The position numbers and the translations under genes are program-made. The notes below the pieces were generated by a model. That model was not told the origin of the DNA. It saw only the letters and a list, made by a program, of their open reading frames with translations, and searched no databases. From positions 1 to 64,000 of the forward strand of contig NZ_JTAM01000019.1 of NCBI RefSeq assembly GCF_000812565.1: 64,000 nucleotides of DNA, in the 5' to 3' direction. The stretch is from Flammeovirga sp. OC4 (GTDB taxonomy: Bacteria > Bacteroidota > Bacteroidia > Cytophagales > Flammeovirgaceae). This document shows positions 15,828 to 24,778 of this stretch, piece after piece (the stretch's first letter is position 1; the number at the start of each line of letters is the position of its first letter).

Positions 15828-15867
15828 TGTAAAAACCTTTTACAAAACACTGTAAAAAAAATTGACA
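15828..15867 (+). promoter_or_regulatory. Paired dyad sites upstream of the TonB receptor
   Basis: TGTAAAAACCTTTTACA (15828-15844) and TGTAAAAAAAATTGACA (15851-15867) start 23 bases apart. The second site ends 103 bases before the ATG, the same distance as at the TolC operon. Both fit TGT-N11-ACA, a typical layout for NtrC-family enhancer sites. Confidence 0.65.
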
Positions 15868-15901
15868 GTTTGAAAAACTGGCACAAACATAAACAACTTA
15901 A

Positions 15902-15953
15902 TATCAATTACTTAAACAAAGTAGTTCACTTTTTCTATTCTGTTTGGCATACT
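15902..15953 (+). promoter_or_regulatory. Conserved downstream promoter block, TonB receptor copy
   Basis: This block aligns without gaps to 18839-18890 at 39 of 52 positions by my count. Shared parts are TATCAAT, ACTTAAA, TAGT, TTTTTC and TTGGnATACT. Core promoter type is unclear: TTGGnAT resembles the -24 half of a sigma-54 promoter, but no -12 GC follows. Confidence 0.5.
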
Positions 15954-15969
15954 TAAAAACATAAAACAG

Positions 15970-18324
15970 ATGAAAAATTTAATTCTAAAACTTATTACCG
16001 TAATCGGTCTACTAGTGTCAACTGTTGCAAATGCAAACACTGCAACATCTTCTATCTCTGGCGAAGTATTGGATCAGCAAACTAATCAAGCAATCGCTTA
16101 TGTAACTGTAGCATTGCTTGACACTGAAAACAAAATTGTAGGTGGTGGTATTTCTGATGAGAATGGAAAATTCAAAATCAAAAACGTAAACTACGGAACG
16201 TATACTATCGAGGTTCAATCTATCGGTTATGAGAAAATCCATCAATCGATCAACGTTAATAAAAGAGCAATGAACTTACCTTCTTTCTATATGTTGACAA
16301 GTGCTGAGGAATTGGAAGAAGTAGTGGTTCAAGGTCAACGATTAAACATTGAAAGAGGCATCGATAAAAATGTTATCAATGTCACGGATGGGATGATTGC
16401 CGATGGTAATTCGGTATCTGAAGTGCTGAATACTGTTCCTGAAATCAGTGTAGGATCGAATGGACAAATCAGCTTAAGAGGAGAATCAAATGTAAGAATC
16501 CTAATTGATGGAAAACCTTCACAAATGAGTGCTGAACAAGTTTTACAAGCACTTCCTGCAAGTTCTATTGAAAAAATTGAAGTGATCACTAACCCTTCTG
16601 CTAAGTATGATCCTGATGGTCTTTCGGGTATTATCAATGTGATTACAAAGAAAGAGAGAATGCAAGGATTAAATGGTAATCTTAGTTTGAATGCTGGATC
16701 TAGAGAGAAATATGATGGGTATTTAGGATTAAACTACCGTCATAAAAAGTTCAACTTCTTTGCTCAAGGTACTTACTATGATAATAGAATGGAAGAAGAA
16801 ACTACTCGTGATTTAGCTTACAAAAATCCTGAAACACCTTCTCTTTCACAAAGTGGAAATCTTATCAAAAATACATTCTTCGGTAACTATAAAGTTGGGT
16901 TTGATTACTTCCTAGATTCTACCAATACGATTACTTTCTATTATGAAGGTTCTAGATATCAACGTAAAGAAAATTTCAACTACAGTAACCGCTATTTCCT
17001 TGATGAAGAAGAGGTCAATACTATTTCAGAAAGAGGTTTAAAAGATGCACTTTCTTCTCAAAATGCATTTAGCTTGAATCACCGCAAAGACTTCAAAAAA
17101 GGTGCTTTGGAAACGGATCTGTTCTATGGTAATGCTGATGTAGATATGAATGCGGCCTTTAACATGGGAGATGAAATGGTCTCTGAAAACGTCTCGAGAT
17201 TGTATGGTCAATTTGGGATTCTGAAATTGGATTACAATCATCAAATCGATGATAAGTCTTCATTCGAAATAGGGTATAAAGGAGAATTGTTCGACTTGGA
17301 TACTGATCAAAGTAATAAAAGTCAAGAAAGTGATATCAATTACAACTACCACTACTTGATGAATGTTCAGTCTATCTACGCTTCTTATCAAAGAGCTTTA
17401 GGGGAGAAATTTACATTAAAAGCAGGTTTAAGAGGTGAAAGTGCAACCATTGATGGTACATTACTTCAAGATCAAGAGCGTGAGAAATTCAATATAGACT
17501 ACACAAGCTTGTTCCCTTCAGTGCACTTAGTTTACCAAATTAATGATCAGAATAGATTAGGTTTAAGCTACAGTAGAAGAATTAACCGTCCGAATATTTT
17601 ATCAATGATTCCAGTGGAAAACAGATACAACTCTACTTATGTAGAAGTCGGTAACCCTGATCTTCAACCTTCATATACGAACTCATTCAGCTTGGATCAT
17701 AACTACAACAAAAATAAGTTCGGTTTGAATACAAGTGTGTATGTAAGACATAGTACGAACATCATGAGAACGGTATTAAACTATGATGAGGAAAGAGATT
17801 TGAACATCGCTAAGACAGTCAACTTAGGATCCTCGTTTACTGGTGGTGCTTCCGTTTCTGCCAACTATGCCATCACGGATTGGTGGTCTGTAGATATGAA
17901 TGTCAATATGTATTACTTGGAGATCTCTGATGAGGATGAAAATCACACCATTCCTGAAGAAGCTAATCCATTTAACGTTTCTGCAAAATTGAATACCAAT
18001 TTGACATTACCTCACGGTATTGCGATGTCCATCAACGCTCGTTACACTGGAGAACGATACGATGCTCAACAAATTGTAGATCCAAATTATGGTTTGAATA
18101 TGGCCGTAAGAAAATCAGTATTGAAAAATAAAGGAAGAATAACATTGAAGGTAGACAACATCATCAACAGCGGTTATTCTAGCACAAACTATAATAAAGA
18201 CTTCGTTGAAAACTCTTTCTACCTACAAGAAACACCAATCTATAGAGCTTCTTTCTCTTATATGTTTGGTGGACAGTTCAAGGGTAGAAAAAATAGAAAA
18301 TTGCATTCATCTGGAAGTATGTAA
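15970..18324 (+). CDS. TonB-dependent outer-membrane receptor-like protein
   Basis: A 784-residue protein with a signal peptide to about residue 22. A carboxypeptidase-regulatory-like domain follows (about 28-110: ISGEVLDQQTNQAIAYVTVA to YEKIHQSINV). A plug-like domain covers about 125-225 (VSEVLNTVPEISVGSNGQISLRG, VRILIDGKPS, IEKIEVITNPSAKYDPDGLSGIINVIT). The large beta-barrel (OMP_b-brl_3-like) runs to the C-terminus and ends FSYMFGGQFKGRKNRKLHSSGSM. No SusD partner is present. Its upstream region shares paired operators and spacing with the TolC export operon, so the two probably respond together to the kinase/NtrC-type pair. Ligand unknown. Confidence 0.88.
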   Translation: MKNLILKLITVIGLLVSTVANANTATSSISGEVLDQQTNQAIAYVTVALLDTENKIVGGGISDENGKFKIKNVNYGTYTIEVQSIGYEKIHQSINVNKRAMNLPSFYMLTSAEELEEVVVQGQRLNIERGIDKNVINVTDGMIADGNSVSEVLNTVPEISVGSNGQISLRGESNVRILIDGKPSQMSAEQVLQALPASSIEKIEVITNPSAKYDPDGLSGIINVITKKERMQGLNGNLSLNAGSREKYDGYLGLNYRHKKFNFFAQGTYYDNRMEEETTRDLAYKNPETPSLSQSGNLIKNTFFGNYKVGFDYFLDSTNTITFYYEGSRYQRKENFNYSNRYFLDEEEVNTISERGLKDALSSQNAFSLNHRKDFKKGALETDLFYGNADVDMNAAFNMGDEMVSENVSRLYGQFGILKLDYNHQIDDKSSFEIGYKGELFDLDTDQSNKSQESDINYNYHYLMNVQSIYASYQRALGEKFTLKAGLRGESATIDGTLLQDQEREKFNIDYTSLFPSVHLVYQINDQNRLGLSYSRRINRPNILSMIPVENRYNSTYVEVGNPDLQPSYTNSFSLDHNYNKNKFGLNTSVYVRHSTNIMRTVLNYDEERDLNIAKTVNLGSSFTGGASVSANYAITDWWSVDMNVNMYYLEISDEDENHTIPEEANPFNVSAKLNTNLTLPHGIAMSINARYTGERYDAQQIVDPNYGLNMAVRKSVLKNKGRITLKVDNIINSGYSSTNYNKDFVENSFYLQETPIYRASFSYMFGGQFKGRKNRKLHSSGSM

Positions 18325-18357
18325 AAAAACATTTTTTGCTTTTTAAGTATACTAATG

Positions 18358-18394
18358 GGTTCAAGTCTGAAAGGGCTTGAACCTGTTTTTTTTT
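18358..18394 (+). terminator. Terminator of the TonB receptor gene
   Basis: GGTTCAAG (18358-18365) pairs with CTTGAACC (18376-18383) and is followed by a run of nine T. Confidence 0.85.
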
Positions 18395-18439
18395 GATATA
18401 AATTTTAATATAATACCTGTTTTGTAATCCATAAAATAT

Positions 18440-18740
18440 CGCAAGTGTTAAGGCGAAAGCCGTCACTTGTGATTAAAAATTGGCGAAGTCTCCCGACTTC
18501 GAAATGAAAAAAAATACATGTTTCGAAGTCGGGAGACTTCGCCAATAGACAGTTCCAAGTGACGCTAGCGCTTAACACTTGAAACATGGAGTAAGCCATT
18601 GGTGACAACCTCCTTCCCCTAGCGCAAATGTTAAGCGATAGCGACATTTGTGCTTGAGAGATCAAAGGAAGTCTCCCGACTTCTAACCAAATAAAGCTTA
18701 TGGTACGTGAGCCACAAGGCATTGTGGCTCTACAGAGTGG
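18440..18740. repeat. Cluster of dispersed palindromic elements
   Basis: The 582-base gap 18325-18906 holds a series of hairpins. The strongest is a perfect 26-bp stem, 18479-18504 with 18521-18546, built on GAAGTCTCCCGACTTC. Flanking units carry the GTTAAGCGATAGCG / CGCTAGCGCTTAAC core also seen at 20248-20399, 39198-39349, 41850-41930 and 45735-45800. A second GAAGTCTCCCGACTTC copy is near 18669. No gene is supported here. Confidence 0.8.
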
Positions 18741-18764
18741 TATCATTTCAATTGAGTGTTTCCT

Positions 18765-18804
18765 TGTCAAAACATTTTACATCAGGCTGTATAAATATTT
18801 TACA
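18765..18804 (+). promoter_or_regulatory. Paired dyad sites upstream of the TolC export operon
   Basis: TGTCAAAACATTTTACA (18765-18781) and TGTATAAATATTTTACA (18788-18804) start 23 bases apart. The second ends 103 bases before the ATG at 18907. The geometry is identical to the TonB receptor promoter. Confidence 0.65.
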
Positions 18805-18838
18805 CTCTAATAATAAAAAATTATCACAAAAACCTAAT

Positions 18839-18890
18839 TATCAATCACTTAAATAATTTAGTCTGTTTTTTCGATACTAATTGGTATACT
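18839..18890 (+). promoter_or_regulatory. Conserved downstream promoter block, TolC copy
   Basis: This is the counterpart of 15902-15953. ACTTA begins 43 bases after the second dyad site, and TTGG (18881-18884) begins 77 bases after it, both as in the TonB receptor copy. Confidence 0.5.
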
Positions 18891-18906
18891 CTAAAAGACA
18901 ATTAGC

Positions 18907-20235
18907 ATGAAAAAATTGATCTACATATATCTCCTCCTAATTATCCCTTTATCTGTAAAGGCCAATGATTCATTGACACTCAAAGAATGCATACAATACG
19001 CTATTGAAAATAACCTATCGATCTATCAAGAAGCCTTAAAAGTCAATCAAGCTTCATTAGGTGTAAAGCAAGCGAAATGGCAATATGCTCCTTCTATTGG
19101 TGGTAGTATTAATGGTACTTTCAATGCTGGTCGATCAATTGATCCCAGAACAAATGCTTATATCGATCATCAATTTTTTAATAATACTTCTGACTTGAGT
19201 TTGAACTGGACTTTGTTTCAGGGATTTAAAAAGAAATATCAATTGAAGTTTGAGGAATACCAACTTCAGGCGTCTCAATACCAAATGCAGAATACGAAAG
19301 AGCAGTTAGTGTTTGAGGTAGTTCAAGCTTTTTATGATGTAGAATACAACTTTGAATTATTGGAAATCACGAAAGCTCAAATTAAACTCTCTGAAAAGAT
19401 TGTGGATAGGGCAGTTTCTCAACAAGAATTGGGTTTGAAAGCTTCTGCAGATGTCGCAGAAATGAGAGCTCAATTGGAGAAAGAAAGATTATTGTCTTTA
19501 CAGGCTCAAAATAAAATGATGGAAGCAAAAGCTAGATTGGTCAATATCATGAACTACAATGCTCCATTAAATACTTTGTCTCTTCAATTCGAACAACCTT
19601 CTATTTTGGCTAAAGATTTTGGAACAGAGGAATCCATCTATACTACTTTCTTTAATCATTCAGCATTACTGAAAACACATTTCTTGACGCTTCAAAGCAG
19701 TCTTCAGAATCTTAAAAGTGAGAAAGCAAGTTACCTTCCTGAACTCGGTTTATATGCTTCTATCAACACTGGATATTTTGAAACCAATATTGATGAAAGT
19801 GGTAAAGTGATTCCTTTTAGAAGTCAATGGCAAAACAATATGAATCAGATGGTAGGTGTACGTTTATACATTCCTATTTTTCATCAAAATACCCAACGTT
19901 TAGCAGTGCAAAGAGCGAAAATTCAAGTCGCTGAATCAGATGCTTTATTAAAACAACAACAGCAAGAATTGAGAAGAACTGTTGGAAATGATTACAGAGA
20001 ATGGAAAGCATTTCAAAAGGAAATAGAGCAAGGGAAAAAAGTGATTGAAGCCAATGATATGGCGTATGAAATAGCACTTCAAAAATATGAAGAAGGCCTG
20101 ATCGACATTGTCACTTTACTTACTGTTAAACAGAAGCTGGGACAGGCGGAAGTCGACCTTCTGCTTTCTGAATTGAACTACTTATTGAAAGAAAAGTTAC
20201 TGATGTTTTATCAAGGCAATCAATTCTGGATTTGA
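18907..20235 (+). CDS. TolC-family outer-membrane efflux protein
   Basis: A 442-residue outer-membrane channel subunit with a signal peptide (about 1-19, LLLIIPLSVKAND). The typical duplicated repeat begins LTLKECIQYAIENNLSI (about 24-40), and long helical segments follow (VVQAFYDVEYNFELLEITKAQI, RAKIQVAESDALLKQQQQEL). The C-terminal region KYEEGLIDIVTLLTVKQKLGQAEVDLLLSELNYL is classical for the family. It opens an export operon continuing with an adaptor, an ATPase and three permeases, so it should form the outer-membrane exit of a MacAB-TolC-like tripartite pump. It is probably controlled through the dyad sites at 18765-18804. Confidence 0.93.
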   Translation: MKKLIYIYLLLIIPLSVKANDSLTLKECIQYAIENNLSIYQEALKVNQASLGVKQAKWQYAPSIGGSINGTFNAGRSIDPRTNAYIDHQFFNNTSDLSLNWTLFQGFKKKYQLKFEEYQLQASQYQMQNTKEQLVFEVVQAFYDVEYNFELLEITKAQIKLSEKIVDRAVSQQELGLKASADVAEMRAQLEKERLLSLQAQNKMMEAKARLVNIMNYNAPLNTLSLQFEQPSILAKDFGTEESIYTTFFNHSALLKTHFLTLQSSLQNLKSEKASYLPELGLYASINTGYFETNIDESGKVIPFRSQWQNNMNQMVGVRLYIPIFHQNTQRLAVQRAKIQVAESDALLKQQQQELRRTVGNDYREWKAFQKEIEQGKKVIEANDMAYEIALQKYEEGLIDIVTLLTVKQKLGQAEVDLLLSELNYLLKEKLLMFYQGNQFWI

Positions 20236-20247
20236 ATACAGTTTTAC

Positions 20248-20399
20248 TAGAAGTCAGAGACTTCTAAAGATCTTCAAAGCACAAGAGACGCTATCGCTTA
20301 ACTCTTGCGCTAGAGAAGTGAGGTGCTACCACTGGCGCGAATGTTAAGCGTTAGCGTCATTCGTGCCCTACAGATCATCAGAAATCTCCTGATTTCTAA
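20248..20399. repeat. 152-bp dispersed element bounded by inverted palindromes, copy 1
   Basis: The element starts with TAGAAGTCAGAGACTTCTAA and ends with AGAAATCTCCTGATTTCTAA. These ends are themselves palindromic and are inverted relatives of each other. The inside has two hairpins with the GTTAAGCG(T/A)TAGCGTCATTCGTGC core. A copy of the same length is at 39198-39349. This copy sits inside an operon, between the tolC-like gene and the adaptor gene. Confidence 0.75.
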
Positions 20400-20426
20400 A
20401 ACACTTTTCATTAAAAAAAGACACTT

Positions 20427-21680
20427 ATGGACACTATTATAAAAAAGAAGAAATCTACCTTCCATCAATATATCGGATACATTTCAACAGGCATTTTTAT
20501 CCTTACAATTATCCTCTATGGAATCAGTGCATTTAATGCTCCTTCTGAAATCAGTATTTCAAAAAATAAGCTTCAAATCGCTGAAGTAACGAATGGATTA
20601 TTTCATGACTATATCAATATCAAAGGGAAAATTCAACCACACCAAACCATTTATTTGGATGCTGTAGAAAGAGGTAGAGTAAAAGAAATTGTAGCTCAAG
20701 AGGGGAGTTTTATCAATGAGGGAGACATCATTATAGCGTTAGAAAATAATGAGCTTTACCAACAGATTTTGAATAGTGAGGTAGCATTGGCAGAAAAGGA
20801 AAATTACCTCAGAAATACGAAAATCAACTTTAGAAATGATCTGATTCAATCTCAGAAAAATCTAGTGGAAAGTGAATATCAACTGAAACGAACAGAAAGA
20901 AATTACAAGCAACAAGAACGTCTTCTAGAAAAAGGATTAGTAGCAGAAGAGGAATATATCAAAGCCAAAGAAGATTTTCTATTCCAGAAGGAAATGCTCA
21001 AAATCAATAAAATGAAAGCTGAAAATGACAAGCTTTTACAGGAAACAACCATGCAGACTTTAGAAGAAGATCTTGTGAAAATGAGAGCAACTTTAGAGTT
21101 GGTTCAAAGTAGATTGGAACACCTTGAAATCAAGGCTCCATCATCGGCTTATTTGGGAAATATCAAAGCAGAAATTGGTCAGTCGATACAACAAGGACAG
21201 CACCTAGGAGTGCTTTATGACTTATCAGAAGTGAAAGTGATTGCTGAAATAGATGAACGCTATATCACCAAAGTCAAAAAAGGATTGAAGGCTTCGTATC
21301 AATTTCAAAATCAAAATTATGATTTGGTACTCCAAAGAATTTACCCTGAGGTAAAGGAAAGCCTTTTTAAAGTGGAATTGATTTTTGAGAAAGAAAAACC
21401 CGAAAATCTTCACTCAGGACAAACAACTAATGCTCGATTAAGTCTTGGAAATCCAAAAGAATCACTTCTTCTCAATAAGGGGAACTTCTATTCTGAAACA
21501 GCAGGACAATGGGTGTATGTATTGAGTGAAGATGGTAAAACGGCACAAAAAAGAAAGATCAAAATCGGCGATCAAAACATACATAAATACGAAATACTCG
21601 ACGGTCTGAAAGCAGGTGAAAAAGTGGTTATCTCTCAGTATAACTTACTAGGTGATTATGATCAGATAGTTTTTGAGTAA
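20427..21680 (+). CDS. HlyD/MacA-type periplasmic adaptor protein
   Basis: A 417-residue membrane-fusion protein. One N-terminal transmembrane helix (about 18-36, GYISTGIFILTIILYGISA) anchors it. A lipoyl/barrel-sandwich half follows (YINIKGKIQPHQTIYLDAVERGRVKEIVAQEGSFINEGDIII), then a long alpha-hairpin (about 100-225). The second lipoyl half carries LEIKAPSSAYLGNIKAEIGQSI, and beta-barrel and membrane-proximal domains end with DGLKAGEKVVISQYNLL. It bridges the TolC-like channel and the inner-membrane FtsX-type permeases. A dispersed palindromic element separates it from the tolC-like gene, so read-through must cross strong hairpins. Confidence 0.92.
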   Translation: MDTIIKKKKSTFHQYIGYISTGIFILTIILYGISAFNAPSEISISKNKLQIAEVTNGLFHDYINIKGKIQPHQTIYLDAVERGRVKEIVAQEGSFINEGDIIIALENNELYQQILNSEVALAEKENYLRNTKINFRNDLIQSQKNLVESEYQLKRTERNYKQQERLLEKGLVAEEEYIKAKEDFLFQKEMLKINKMKAENDKLLQETTMQTLEEDLVKMRATLELVQSRLEHLEIKAPSSAYLGNIKAEIGQSIQQGQHLGVLYDLSEVKVIAEIDERYITKVKKGLKASYQFQNQNYDLVLQRIYPEVKESLFKVELIFEKEKPENLHSGQTTNARLSLGNPKESLLLNKGNFYSETAGQWVYVLSEDGKTAQKRKIKIGDQNIHKYEILDGLKAGEKVVISQYNLLGDYDQIVFE

Positions 21681-21713
21681 AAAAATATAAATTCATCTTA
21701 TAAATCTTATACA

Positions 21714-22403
21714 ATGATCAAATTAGAAAATGTCAACAAGTACTTTGAAACGGAAGAAGTACAAACTCAAGCTTTAAATAATATCAATCTTGAAGTTCAA
21801 GAAGGAGAATTTATTGCCATCATGGGTCCTTCGGGATGCGGTAAATCTACTCTTCTAAATGTTATTGGCTTATTGGAAAGTCCGTCTTCTGGTAATTATA
21901 AGCTGGATGGAGAAGAAGTAGCCAACTTCAAAGAGTCACAAAGAACCAACCTTAGAAAAGGGAATATTGGGTTTGTATTTCAAAACTTCCACTTGATCAA
22001 TCAGCTTACGGTTGCTGAAAATATTGCCCTGCCTTTAGCGTATTTGAATATGAGCAAAAGCGAGCGAAAAAAGAGAATTGAGGAAGTGTTGGACCGTTTG
22101 AAAATCAGCCATAGAAGAGGACATTATCCGCAACAGCTTTCGGGTGGTCAACAGCAACGTGTGGGTATTTGCAGAGCGGTAGTTTCCAATCCTAAACTGA
22201 TTTTAGCCGATGAACCAACAGGTAATTTGGATTCAAAAAATGGCAAAGAAGTGATGGAATTGCTCACCGAACTCAACAAACAAGGAGCGACAATTGTAAT
22301 GGTAACGCACTCCCAAAGAGATGCAAATTATGCACATAGAGTGATCTCATTGTTGGATGGTGAAATCGTAACGGAGGTAGAAAATGATATTGAGTTGTTC
22401 TAA
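21714..22403 (+). CDS. MacB/LolD-type ABC transporter ATP-binding protein
   Basis: A 229-residue ATPase with Walker A GPSGCGKST (about 38-46), the Q-loop in FVFQNFHLI, signature LSGGQQQRV (about 139-147), Walker B LILADEPTGNLDS and switch His in MVTHSQ. The sequence is of the MacB/LolD/FtsE class, which works with FtsX-like permeases as a mechanotransmission pump. It is the only ATPase in the operon but is followed by three permease genes, so several permeases may share it. Confidence 0.95.
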   Translation: MIKLENVNKYFETEEVQTQALNNINLEVQEGEFIAIMGPSGCGKSTLLNVIGLLESPSSGNYKLDGEEVANFKESQRTNLRKGNIGFVFQNFHLINQLTVAENIALPLAYLNMSKSERKKRIEEVLDRLKISHRRGHYPQQLSGGQQQRVGICRAVVSNPKLILADEPTGNLDSKNGKEVMELLTELNKQGATIVMVTHSQRDANYAHRVISLLDGEIVTEVENDIELF

Positions 22404-22418
22404 TTAAGATAAATAACC

Positions 22419-24776
22419 ATGTATAAGATTTATTTTAATTTAGCGGTTAGAAACCTGATCAAGAACTACCAAAATACCCTTATCAATCTGCTGGGATTGA
22501 GTCTTGGGTTGGCAAGTGCTCTGTTTATCTTTTTGTTCTTTCATCTTGAAACGAATTTTGATAATTTCTATAAAGACGACATTTATAGAATTACACATAA
22601 AAGGTTTATTTACGGAGATGTTGATCAGACCGCACAAGCGTTTTATCCGGAAGGAGGAACCTTTTTGGAGAAGATTGAAAACATCAATGAGATGTTCTTG
22701 ATCAGCAATCCTAATCCATCGCCTATTTATATTCTTAATCAACGTTATGCAGATATAAAAATGGCGGTAGGTAGTGCTAATTATTTTTCTTTCTTCGGAA
22801 TTAAACTCCTCAGAGGTGATGCAGAAAAAGTACTTCTAGCCAACAACAGTGCAGTAATTACAGCATCGATGGCAGAGAAAGTATTTGGCAAGGCTGACCC
22901 TATTGGTCAGGAAATAGAATTGTACGGAACGAAGTTATTTATAGAAGGTGTTATTCCCGATCGACCTGTCAATTCCCATTTACAATTTGATGTTTTATTC
23001 CCTGAAAAATGGGTTTCTGAACAAAATGGTGCTTATCTGGGATGGAATGGAGGTTGGAACTTTAATGTCTACATCAAATTACTTCATGAAGACCAAAAAG
23101 AGGCCACTATTACTGCAATGAATAAGATATTGGATGAAGTATATCCCGATGATGATTTTTCTGTTGAGGCATCACTTCAAACTATCGAATCCATTCACCT
23201 CAACAAAGGGCTCAGTTACGATACCGGCAACCCGAGAAGTAATGAAAGTTTATGGATTATCATTGCCGCCGGATGCATTATTCTGTCGTTAGCATTATTG
23301 AATTTCGTGGTATTGTATACTGCCCAAAAAGATGAAGAAATCCATTCGCTTACGCTTATGAAAATATACGGTGCCCATCATCGTGACTTATGGATTTCAA
23401 CTTGCATGGAGGTATTTCTGATGGTGGGTATCGCAATTCTTCTTTCAATTTTCACATTAAATCTAGCATTACCTTTCTTAAATGATCAGCTGGTCACAAG
23501 AGTATTTTTAGGCAATTATATTCCATCTATTTTAGGGTTTTATGCCATCATAGGAGTTATATTGACTATGGTCTTAAGCAGTCTTTCTTTGAGAGGTATC
23601 AAGAGATCTTCTTTATCCAAAAGCTTGAATGGGCAGACGAGTATTTATGCTTCAAAAGGATGGAGTGAAAAAGCGTTATTGGTCTTTCAATTTTCTACAG
23701 TTTTTGTTTTATCATGTGTCGGAATCACGGTTTACCAACAACATTATCATCTTATTCATAAAGATCTTGGTTTCCAACATCAAAATGTATTTACCATTGA
23801 TCTTTCTACAGTAATGCCTTTAGAAGCACAAAAGAGTTTCAAAGAAAAGATCCTTAAGAAACCTGGCATCGAAACGGTCAGTATGTCTTCTCAAATGATC
23901 GGTGTTGGATTGACCCAAAATGGCTATTCGATTGGTGAAAGTGAAAGATCAGAAATCATTAATGCTTTATATGTCAGCAATGACTTTTTAGAATGTTTTG
24001 ATATTCCTCTGTTAGAAGGTGAGAATCTTCACACCAATAAAACCATCAGCGACCGTCAAATATTGGTCAACGAAGCCTTTAAAAAGTTAGAAGGATGGAA
24101 TGGATTAGGTACAATAGTACATCGTCACGATAGAGATTATGAAGTAGTAGGCGTAATTCCATCCATCAGTTTTAATTCACTCGCTTACCAAAGTGGCCCA
24201 TTGGTTATTGGTACCTCAGCGAGGGTAGATGGATGGAATTTTGATTACATCAACATTAAAACTTCTTCTAAAAACCCTTACCAATTGGCGAATGAAATCT
24301 TGGACGAATTTCAAAAAGACTATCCTGATGTTCGTGCTTTTATCACCTTCTATAATGATGAGATCGCATACAACTACAATTACATCAAAAGTCAACAACA
24401 AGCAAGTTTCTTCTTTGGATGTATAGCCATATTGATTGCCATTTCTGGACTTTGGGGGATCACCAGATTTTCGGTATTAAAACGTACCAAAGAGATGAGT
24501 ATCCGAAGAGTTAATGGTGCTTCTAGATTAGATATCCTAAAACTATTCAATAGAGATTATTTACAGTGGATATCACTATCGTTCCTTCTTGCCATGCCTA
24601 TTGCCAATTACTTTGGTAATGATTGGCTGTCTTCCTTCCCAGACCGTATTGGTATTGAATATTTTTCATGGATCATGATGGGGGTAATCGTGGCCATCAT
24701 ATCCATCATTACTATTACAATGATCTGCTGGAAGATTGTGAATATGAATCCATCTGAAATTTTAAGAGATCTATAA
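22419..24776 (+). CDS. FtsX/MacB-type ABC permease, tandem copy 1
   Basis: A 785-residue permease with two halves, each carrying a MacB-like periplasmic core domain and FtsX-like membrane helices. The first helix is at about 20-42 (INLLGLSLGLASALFIFLFF). Further helices lie near 280-300, 335-355, 370-395 and 425-445. The second FtsX domain is near 665-785, with SGLWGITRFSVLKRTKEMSIRRVNGAS and the terminal NPSEILRDL. It follows the ATPase by 15 bases and precedes the next copy by 2 bases. It probably acts with the ATPase, adaptor and TolC-like channel to expel a substrate from the periplasm or inner membrane. Confidence 0.93.
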   Translation: MYKIYFNLAVRNLIKNYQNTLINLLGLSLGLASALFIFLFFHLETNFDNFYKDDIYRITHKRFIYGDVDQTAQAFYPEGGTFLEKIENINEMFLISNPNPSPIYILNQRYADIKMAVGSANYFSFFGIKLLRGDAEKVLLANNSAVITASMAEKVFGKADPIGQEIELYGTKLFIEGVIPDRPVNSHLQFDVLFPEKWVSEQNGAYLGWNGGWNFNVYIKLLHEDQKEATITAMNKILDEVYPDDDFSVEASLQTIESIHLNKGLSYDTGNPRSNESLWIIIAAGCIILSLALLNFVVLYTAQKDEEIHSLTLMKIYGAHHRDLWISTCMEVFLMVGIAILLSIFTLNLALPFLNDQLVTRVFLGNYIPSILGFYAIIGVILTMVLSSLSLRGIKRSSLSKSLNGQTSIYASKGWSEKALLVFQFSTVFVLSCVGITVYQQHYHLIHKDLGFQHQNVFTIDLSTVMPLEAQKSFKEKILKKPGIETVSMSSQMIGVGLTQNGYSIGESERSEIINALYVSNDFLECFDIPLLEGENLHTNKTISDRQILVNEAFKKLEGWNGLGTIVHRHDRDYEVVGVIPSISFNSLAYQSGPLVIGTSARVDGWNFDYINIKTSSKNPYQLANEILDEFQKDYPDVRAFITFYNDEIAYNYNYIKSQQQASFFFGCIAILIAISGLWGITRFSVLKRTKEMSIRRVNGASRLDILKLFNRDYLQWISLSFLLAMPIANYFGNDWLSSFPDRIGIEYFSWIMMGVIVAIISIITITMICWKIVNMNPSEILRDL

Positions 24777-24778
24777 CG

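Noticed and set aside
15879-15895. TGGCAC near 15879 as a sigma-54 -24 element
   Set aside because: No GC at the -12 spacing, and the sequence is not conserved at the matching position of the TolC promoter.
18405-18770. 121-codon minus-strand frame
   Set aside because: It lies across perfect palindromes and dispersed repeats, so the open frame is incidental.
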